Source of the DNA: Chloroflexota bacterium
GTDB lineage: Bacteria > Chloroflexota > Anaerolineae > B4-G1 > SLSP01
Length of the DNA: 43,152 nucleotides
Assembly: GCA_029555965.1 (NCBI GenBank)
Contig: JAKQHY010000047.1
Span: 1 to 43,152 of the forward strand
Direction: 5' to 3'
Positions 37,281-43,152 of the stretch are shown here, in pieces. The number at the start of each line of letters is the position of its first letter. Position 1 is the first letter of the stretch. Below the pieces are notes generated by a model. It saw nothing but the letters and a program-made list of their open reading frames with translations. It was not told the DNA's origin and did not search any database. Position numbers and translations under genes: made by a program.

Positions 37281-38019
37281 AAATATAACCCGGCGCGAGC
37301 GGGTCCCCTCATTCCTGCCGGCCTGGCTGCGTACGCGCATCGAGGTCAATGTCCGTGAGATGGAGGCGCTGATGGCGTATGCCGGACAGCGGCTTGTCCC
37401 GGAGTCACGTGTGCTTGATGCCGGTGCTGGAGAAGGGCGTTTCAAGGAATATTTTACACATACGCGCTATACGGCGGTGGATTTAGCCGTCGGCGATGAT
37501 GCGTGGGACTATGGACAGCTCAACGTCCTGGCCGATTTGGAGCAACTGCCTTTTGCGGATGGCAGTTATGATGCGGTGATTTGTACCCAGGTATTGGAGC
37601 ACGTCAAACGCCCGCAGGTCGTTTTACGGGAGATGGCGCGTGTGTTGCGTCCTGGTGGGGAATTGTATCTGACCGCGCCTCAGAGTTGGTATGAGCATCA
37701 GCAGCCGCATGACTATTTCCGCTATACCTCCTTCGGCCTGCGTTACTTGTTTGAGCAAAGCGGCCTGACGCCGGTTTTCGTCAAACCGATGGGGGGCTAT
37801 TTCTGGTTCCTTTCATTCCAACTTCAACGCCTACATTTCTGGCTCTGGCCGCCGCGCCCCGACGAAGCGCCTCTGGCGCGGACGGCGCGCATCATCACCA
37901 CCCTTTTGATTCGCGTGGTCACACTGCTGCTCCTGCCGCTGCCGCTTTACTATTTGGATCGTCTTGATAAGCGCAAGGATCAGACGTTGGGGTATGCGTG
38001 CCATTGCGTCAAGGAGTAA
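37261..38019 (+). CDS. SAM-dependent methyltransferase, class I
   Basis: The 252-residue protein has LDAGAGEGRFKEYF (SAM loop), VDLAVGDD, LPFADGSYDAVICTQVLEHV, RVLRPGGELYLTAP and the EHQQPHDYFRYTSFGL segment found in Methyltransf_11-type glycan methyltransferases. A hydrophobic C-terminal stretch (ITTLLIRVVTLLLLPLPLYYL) may dock it at the membrane. The ATG at 37,261 is preferred over 37,219, which would overlap the previous gene by 62 bases; neither has an ideal ribosome binding site. Confidence 0.85.
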   Translation: MRAKTNKNITRRERVPSFLPAWLRTRIEVNVREMEALMAYAGQRLVPESRVLDAGAGEGRFKEYFTHTRYTAVDLAVGDDAWDYGQLNVLADLEQLPFADGSYDAVICTQVLEHVKRPQVVLREMARVLRPGGELYLTAPQSWYEHQQPHDYFRYTSFGLRYLFEQSGLTPVFVKPMGGYFWFLSFQLQRLHFWLWPPRPDEAPLARTARIITTLLIRVVTLLLLPLPLYYLDRLDKRKDQTLGYACHCVKE

Positions 38020-38022
38020 AAA

Positions 38023-39477
38023 ATGCTGCGTCGTTTGATTGAGAACTCCATCGCGTCGCTGGCGGCGATCCTGCTGCTGCGGCTCTCTTCGATGGCACTG
38101 TTCATCGTCATCGCCCGGAAGTTGGGCGAGGAAGCCACCGGGATGTTCTCGCTGGCGACGACCTATTCGCTGATCGGGACGGCGATTGCCTTTTGGGGAC
38201 TGGATCAATGGCTGATCACGAAAGGCTCGCACGATCCACACGTGGCCGGCCAGTATTGGTTCAATTTGGGATGGGTGCGCCTGCTGCTCTCCGTCGTCAC
38301 TATCGCGCTCTTTGCCGTGCTGATGAACGTTTTACAGATTTACGCTCCGGCCACGACGCACCTCATTCTGCTGATGACTTTGACTTTGATCCCCGACAGC
38401 TTGGACGACATCTGCCAGGCATACTTCATTGCCATCGAGCAGATGGCATACATCACCCTGACCTCGTTTATCCTGGCAATTTTTCGCGTTGTTGGCATTG
38501 TATTCATCCTGTTGGCGCAAAATGTCACAATTGTCACTGTGACGTGGGTGTTCCTGATCGCCAATCTGGCCCGCAGTCTCATCGGCGCGGGGTTGGTCTA
38601 TCGCAAGGCGGCCATGAGGTTCACCCTGGACTGGAAACTTTGCGGCGCGAGTCTGCGCTGGGCTTTCCCGTTTGTCTTTATCAATGCCACCGTGATTTTG
38701 GAAGCGCGGCTGGGTACCGTGTTTATCTCCCTGCAAGCCACCGAGCGCGAGGTTGGCCTGTATAGCGCGGCGATGAACATCGTCACCGGTCTACAAATGC
38801 TGCCGCGTGCTTTTCGTACCTCCATCTCGCCGCTGATGTCCCGGCTCTATGTGCAGGACAAGGAAGCATTCGCGCGGCTCTACTATCGCAGCACGCTGTA
38901 CTTATTGATGATCGCATTCGGGATAATCCCCATTATAATCATAGTAGCGCCCGATCTCATGCTTTTACTCTACCAGGCCCCGTTTATCTCGGCCACCCTC
39001 AGCCTGCAACTGCTGGTGATTTCCATTTTGTTTCGCCTGCTCAACATTCCCAGTTCGCGGCTGCTGGTACTGGCCGGGCGGCAATCGCTACTGGCCTGGT
39101 TTATGGTGGCGGGACTGGTGGGCAACACCCTGGTCTGCCTGGGGTGGATGCCGCGCATGGGTTTCACCGCCGCCGCTGTTGGCGAACTGGTTTCGATGGG
39201 TATCTACTATGGGTTGAGCATGATCGTCGCGCAACCTTATGTCCCAATTATGCCGTTGCTCACACAATTGGGGCGTGTCTTTCTGGCGCTGGCTCTGGGA
39301 TGGGGGATCAGCGCCGCGTTGACCCTTACGTCGCTTTCGGCGTGGCTCAACGCAGGTCTGGGCTTCAGTCTCTATGCCGGTGGCCTGTGGGTGATGCGCG
39401 CGATTCCCAGCGAGGATGTCGCGCGCGTCCGACAGTGGCTAGCGCGACGTATGGCATTTTTAAAGAGGAGGATATGA
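38023..39477 (+). CDS. Wzx-type polysaccharide flippase (MOP superfamily)
   Basis: The 484-residue, very hydrophobic protein has about 12-14 membrane segments, begins LIENSIASLAAILLLRLSSMALFIVIARKLGEEATGMFSLA and matches oligosaccharide flippases in layout. It should move lipid-linked glycan units across the membrane. AAGGAG precedes the ATG, 3 bases after the previous stop. Its presence supports a lipid-carrier (Wzx-dependent) pathway. Its stop overlaps tandem ATGs of the next gene. Confidence 0.88.
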   Translation: MLRRLIENSIASLAAILLLRLSSMALFIVIARKLGEEATGMFSLATTYSLIGTAIAFWGLDQWLITKGSHDPHVAGQYWFNLGWVRLLLSVVTIALFAVLMNVLQIYAPATTHLILLMTLTLIPDSLDDICQAYFIAIEQMAYITLTSFILAIFRVVGIVFILLAQNVTIVTVTWVFLIANLARSLIGAGLVYRKAAMRFTLDWKLCGASLRWAFPFVFINATVILEARLGTVFISLQATEREVGLYSAAMNIVTGLQMLPRAFRTSISPLMSRLYVQDKEAFARLYYRSTLYLLMIAFGIIPIIIIVAPDLMLLLYQAPFISATLSLQLLVISILFRLLNIPSSRLLVLAGRQSLLAWFMVAGLVGNTLVCLGWMPRMGFTAAAVGELVSMGIYYGLSMIVAQPYVPIMPLLTQLGRVFLALALGWGISAALTLTSLSAWLNAGLGFSLYAGGLWVMRAIPSEDVARVRQWLARRMAFLKRRI

Positions 39478-41051
39478 TGAACCAAAAGAAGTCGTCTTTG
39501 CTTACTCGACGGGAATTCTTGCGCTGTTCCGCCTTGCTTGCTGGTGCTGCGTTTTTGAGTACCTTGCGATCTGTCGTGCCCGCGCCCATTCAGAAACGGA
39601 CGCAGGACAGCCCAACTGTGATTTTCATCGTTGCCGACGCTTTGCGCGCTGATCATGTTTCAGCGTATGGTTATTCGACCCCCACGACTCCCAATCTGGA
39701 TAAGTGGGTGGCGGCTCATGGGGCTAGATTTACCCAGGCGACAAGCCCGGCTCCGTGGACTTATCCTGCCAGCGCCGCGATGATGACTGGCCGCAGCCCC
39801 ACCCAACTCACGGCGAACTGGGAGACTCGCACGTTGCCGATGGATGTGACTACTCTTGCAGAATACTTGCATTTCTCTGGATACTATACGGCCGGCTTTG
39901 CGTCAACCTCTTTTCTTGGTGGTGAATATGGGTTTGCGCGCGGTTTCGATATCTATGACGATTGGGTAGCTCATAACCACAAAACATCCACTTCGGGGGG
40001 GGCGGCTGTTATCAATGATCATGTATTTACATGGTTTAAAAATACCTGGAATGGCCTTACACAACCCTTATTCCTGTTTCTTTATTATTCTGACCCACAC
40101 AGCTGGTATTATCCCCCGACACCCTATGATACATTGTATGATCCGAATTACATTGGTGAATTGACACCAGAATCCTATGGCAACGGACAAGCGGCAATGG
40201 CCGGTACAAAAGTTCCTGTTGTACGCGACTTGCAACATTTGCTGTCGCTATACGATGGCGAAATCACATTCTGGGACTACCACATTGGACAAATGTTCAC
40301 TTTTTTGCAGCAACAGGGATTACTGGAGCATGCCCTGATTGTTGTTACTTCCGATCATGGCGAATTGTTTGGTGAAAACGGCATGTGGGTGCATGGCAAC
40401 TGCCTCTACGAGGAAGTCCTACGTATTCCCTTACTGTTGCGCTATTCTGGGGTTGTACCTGCGGGTAGCGTTGTGGACACGCCCGCGCAAAATATGGATA
40501 TCATGCCAACGATCTTGGATTTCTTGGATATCACTTACTCCCCAGAGATTCAAGGAGTTAGTCTAGCGCCGGTTTTAGAAGAGCAAATCTCCCCTACCAT
40601 TTCATCTTCACGTTCTACGTACAGTGAGTTGGATAAGGTGACAGATCCACAGCATTGGGCTTACGCCATTGCGCCCCGCACCGATCTTCGTTGCATTCAA
40701 CGCGACGGATGGAAGCTGATCCACCATGTGGATCACCCGGAGGATGATGAGTTGTATTTCCTGAATTCGGAATCCGTCTACGAGACCGAAAATTTGATTC
40801 ATGAGAATCCAGCGTTGGCCCAGGAACTACGGCAACTGCTCTGGGATTGGTTCCAACTGCCTTCTACTGCTTCTTCACCTTATACGACAGAACGAGTTTT
40901 GCCTGAAGCTAAACTTGGACAGTTTCAGGCGTTGCAGCGCTCCCCCAACCCTCGACCTTCTCCAGAAACTGGTAATTTCTGGAGAGGTTGGTTCTCTGGG
41001 CGGCCTCATACAAAATTACGCGCCAAAGGTGGCTCTTCAGTCCCACGGTGA
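39477..41051 (+). CDS. Tat-exported sulfatase-like hydrolase lacking the FGly Cys/Ser
   Basis: The 524-residue product has a twin-arginine signal (LLTRREFLRC, Arg11-Arg12, then a hydrophobic stretch), so it should fold in the cytoplasm and be exported. It belongs to the sulfatase branch of the alkaline phosphatase superfamily: FIVADALRADHVSAYGY (metal Asp54), then PWTYPASAAMMTG and VVTSDHGELFGENG. The residue aligned with the sulfatase formylglycine Cys/Ser is Thr95, and the Arg of CxPxR is Ser99. It may thus be a phosphodiesterase or transferase instead of a sulfatase. AGAGGAGG gives best spacing to the second of two ATGs (39,474/39,477). A G8 run sits at 39,995-40,002. Confidence 0.85.
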   Translation: MNQKKSSLLTRREFLRCSALLAGAAFLSTLRSVVPAPIQKRTQDSPTVIFIVADALRADHVSAYGYSTPTTPNLDKWVAAHGARFTQATSPAPWTYPASAAMMTGRSPTQLTANWETRTLPMDVTTLAEYLHFSGYYTAGFASTSFLGGEYGFARGFDIYDDWVAHNHKTSTSGGAAVINDHVFTWFKNTWNGLTQPLFLFLYYSDPHSWYYPPTPYDTLYDPNYIGELTPESYGNGQAAMAGTKVPVVRDLQHLLSLYDGEITFWDYHIGQMFTFLQQQGLLEHALIVVTSDHGELFGENGMWVHGNCLYEEVLRIPLLLRYSGVVPAGSVVDTPAQNMDIMPTILDFLDITYSPEIQGVSLAPVLEEQISPTISSSRSTYSELDKVTDPQHWAYAIAPRTDLRCIQRDGWKLIHHVDHPEDDELYFLNSESVYETENLIHENPALAQELRQLLWDWFQLPSTASSPYTTERVLPEAKLGQFQALQRSPNPRPSPETGNFWRGWFSGRPHTKLRAKGGSSVPR

Positions 41052-41059
41052 AATAAACT

Positions 41060-42613
41060 ATGAGTTCAATGGACATCGTTTTACTGGTTTTTGATACCTT
41101 GCGCGCCGACCACCTCTCCGGATATGGTTATCCGCGCGCTACATCACCCTGGTGGGATAAGACGGCGGCTGGGGCGACGGTCTACAAACAAGCGATTTCT
41201 CCGGCGCATTGGACGTTACCGGCCCATGCTTCCCTGTTTACGGGGCTGTATCCCTCACAACATACTATGGTGGATATGAATTCCGCACTGCCATCCACCA
41301 TCCCTACATTGGCCGAGCGACTGCGACAGGCCGGATACGCTACCATCGCCATTTCCAATAACCCGCTCATCGGCACGCAACGCAATGGCCTCCAACGCGG
41401 CTTTGAGCGCATTGAGAATTATAGCTTTATGCGATTTACTTTATGGAATGCTCATCTGAACCCACCCAGGGCAACACATCCCTCTCTTCGAGGCCAGATC
41501 AAACAACTGCGAGGGAAACTGGCGCACTGGATGGGGTATGATGGAACCACGCCAGTGTGGCCCTGGAACATTTTACAACCCCTTATGGAAACTGGCCTAA
41601 AGAAGTTTGGCGGTGAAAAATATCGCAACACACAGCATTCCCTAGATCTGGCGGCGCATTTGTTGATCAATCGGCCTCAGATTGGCGCGCGTCCTCTGTT
41701 TCTATTCATCAACCTGATGGGCGCGCATACTCCCTATGAACCGCCTGCCTGGGCCTTGAAGGATTTCGTCGCCGCGCCGGATGCGCAGATATTGCGTAAA
41801 TTACTCCATACCACAAATTTGATGCAACTTGACCCTGCCAACTGGTTGGCTGCACCGTGGTCAGATGGGGATGCGCTTGTCGGGTTGAATGCTGTTTACG
41901 ATGCGGAGGTTGCCGCACAGGATCGTTGTTTTGGCGACTTTGTCACACAACTTCAGACTTCTGGGGTATCAGATCGCACCTTGTTGATTGCCACTTCTGA
42001 TCATGGCGAGCATCTTGGGGAAAAACAACGCCTCAGTCACATTTTTGGTGCCTACCAGCCGTTAGTGCATGTGCCCTTGCTCATTCGCAATCCCCAAGAT
42101 GACGTTGCCGCTGGGGAAAAAGTGGAGGCGTTTGTCTCTACCCGCAGGCTGTTCCACACCATTCTCTCAGCAGCAAACACGGCCACCCCTACCGAGCAGT
42201 CATTCAGTTTGATAAGATCGAAATGCGTTGACTCTGATCTGGTGTTGGATGCTGAACCAGAGTTCAACCAGGCCTTTTCTGAGGCAATTGCGCCGGCCAC
42301 CCTTACGCCGCGCCTGGAAGTGCGGCGTCCTGGCATCATTGCGGCTCACCACTATGAACAGCCGGTGCGTGCAATTTTTGCGGGTGATCACAAGCTGATC
42401 GACTACAATGGGCATCATGCAGAACTATATACAGTGCGCACGGATACTGCGGAGTCTCACGATTTAGCAACGTATTTACCGGATCGGACAGTGCAACTAA
42501 ACGATGCTTTATGGAATTTTGTGGGGCAATACCCACCTCTTGCTCCTTCGACTGAGACCTTGACGGATGTAGAGGTCACAAAACGACTACGTATGCTCGG
42601 ATACCTGGAATAA
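41060..42613 (+). CDS. Cytosolic sulfatase-like hydrolase with Thr at the nucleophile position
   Basis: The 517-residue protein is a paralogue-like partner of the previous one: IVLLVFDTLRADHLSGYGY (metal Asp12), AHWTLPAHASLFTG and IATSDHGEHLGE. Thr52 sits at the formylglycine position and His56 at the position of the motif Arg. Unlike its neighbour it has no signal peptide. It starts 8 bases after the upstream stop, without a strong ribosome binding site, and an ATG at 41,069 is an alternative start. It closes the cluster; a hairpin follows. Possible roles are removing or adding a phospho- or sulfo-group on a cytosolic glycan intermediate (inference). Confidence 0.83.
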   Translation: MSSMDIVLLVFDTLRADHLSGYGYPRATSPWWDKTAAGATVYKQAISPAHWTLPAHASLFTGLYPSQHTMVDMNSALPSTIPTLAERLRQAGYATIAISNNPLIGTQRNGLQRGFERIENYSFMRFTLWNAHLNPPRATHPSLRGQIKQLRGKLAHWMGYDGTTPVWPWNILQPLMETGLKKFGGEKYRNTQHSLDLAAHLLINRPQIGARPLFLFINLMGAHTPYEPPAWALKDFVAAPDAQILRKLLHTTNLMQLDPANWLAAPWSDGDALVGLNAVYDAEVAAQDRCFGDFVTQLQTSGVSDRTLLIATSDHGEHLGEKQRLSHIFGAYQPLVHVPLLIRNPQDDVAAGEKVEAFVSTRRLFHTILSAANTATPTEQSFSLIRSKCVDSDLVLDAEPEFNQAFSEAIAPATLTPRLEVRRPGIIAAHHYEQPVRAIFAGDHKLIDYNGHHAELYTVRTDTAESHDLATYLPDRTVQLNDALWNFVGQYPPLAPSTETLTDVEVTKRLRMLGYLE

Positions 42614-42632
42614 CCGGGGGGCATGATGGGAT

Positions 42633-42648
42633 TAACCCTAAAGGGTTA
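42633..42648. terminator. Short palindrome behind the cluster
   Basis: TAACCCT and AGGGTTA form a 7-bp stem around AA. It lies 20 bases after the cluster's last stop and directly before the next promoter's -35 box. It could be a weak terminator or a binding site for a regulator. Confidence 0.4.
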
Positions 42649-42677
42649 TTGAAAAACAGGAGGGCTTACGGTATAGT
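42649..42677 (+). promoter_or_regulatory. Strong promoter of the right-edge secreted protein gene
   Basis: TTGAAA (42,649-42,654), a 17-bp spacer and TATAGT (42,672-42,677), each one mismatch from consensus, predict a start near 42,684. The 5' leader would be about 104 bases long. Confidence 0.75.
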
Positions 42678-42787
42678 TTATCCGTAGAGTTGAGTAAAAT
42701 CTATGTTTGGAGGTAACTATAAGTTCATACTTAGAAATTCTCACTTTACCTAAATCAGTTTCACTATCTCAAATTAAGGAGCGAATC

Positions 42788-43152
42788 ATGTTAAAGAACC
42801 GTTTAGTATCAGCATTGTTAGTTGTATGTATGTTGGCCGGTACGGGCATGGCATTGGCGCAGGGTCCAGCCGTTGATCTGCCCGGCAGTGGTTGGCTGAC
42901 TGGTCAGCAAGTCCAAAACGTGGGCACTGGCCCGGCCGATATGGTGGCCGAGGTCTACGTGGCTGGCGCAGCTGGCAGCCCATTCTCTGCGGATGCAGCT
43001 CTTGTAACGGGCGGCCTGACCGATGTGCCCGCGGGCGAGTCGCGCAACATTTTGGACAATATGTGGTCCGGTGCCCCGGATAGCTTCCGTGGTGCGGCCG
43101 TGGTTAGCGCGGATCAACCCATTGTGGCTATTGTTAACATTGCGTTGAGCGG
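42788..43152 (+). CDS. Secreted protein, partial (cut by window end)
   Basis: Only the first 121 codons are present. The product opens with a signal peptide (MLKNRLVSALLVVCMLAGTG, then MALAQG), with likely cleavage near ALA-Q. The mature part has short beta-strand-like segments (GWLTGQQVQNVGTGPADMVAEVYVAG, split here by glycines; FRGAAVVSADQPIVAIVN), like the repeated secreted or surface-layer-type proteins of filamentous Chloroflexota (inference). AAGGAG is 5 bases before the ATG. The strong promoter and long leader suggest high, regulated expression. The function is unknown. Confidence 0.8.
   Translation, partial: MLKNRLVSALLVVCMLAGTGMALAQGPAVDLPGSGWLTGQQVQNVGTGPADMVAEVYVAGAAGSPFSADAALVTGGLTDVPAGESRNILDNMWSGAPDSFRGAAVVSADQPIVAIVNIALS

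Noticed and set aside
39477..42613. Calling the two sulfatase-fold proteins true sulfatases
   Set aside because: Neither has Cys or Ser at the formylglycine position nor the motif Arg, so sulfatase activity is not supported.

Overview
The window is most likely from a Chloroflexota bacterium of the Anaerolineae/Caldilineae kind (moderate confidence). The reasons are a DNA topoisomerase I with an N-terminal four-cysteine ribbon, a minCDE-rodA operon, a DUF348/G5/3D wall protein directly coupled to rsmA, secreted proteins carrying R-x-(Y/F)LP-x-x-x-R motifs, and gaps dense with repeats. No tRNA, rRNA, CRISPR array or transposase gene was seen.

Left part (1-24,231) is GC-rich and mostly housekeeping. 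On the plus strand it carries ruvA, a lipoprotein solute-binding protein, a 1,295-residue hybrid sensor kinase, an SH3-like membrane protein, ligA, a mannose-1-phosphate guanylyltransferase gene (manC), topA, mutS2, the SRP RNA, a yabE-like 3D-domain gene and rsmA. On the minus strand lie an ABC permease, an FmdB zinc ribbon, gltX, and the operon minC-minD-minE-rodA. The gaps hold several repeat families: purine tracts followed by heptamer arrays right in front of ruvA, ligA and manC; two 72-bp inverted repeats; a 165-bp four-hairpin element; a 129-bp inverted-repeat element; and many copies of ACGTTTCACG-type words.

Right part (24,463-42,613) is AT-richer and nearly repeat-free. After a secreted lipoprotein, a promoter at about 26,072-26,100 starts a tight 12-gene plus-strand cluster with many ATGA overlaps. 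It encodes two GT2 and one GT4 glycosyltransferases, two large polytopic membrane proteins, a secreted clan-A glycoside hydrolase-like protein, three alkaline-phosphatase-superfamily enzymes, two SAM methyltransferases and a Wzx-type flippase. This looks like a cell-surface or exopolysaccharide assembly locus; GDP-mannose from manC may feed it. Three genes in it carry G8-G10 runs that could cause phase variation.

At the right edge, behind a strong promoter, begins a secreted protein cut off by the window end; it may be an abundant surface protein.
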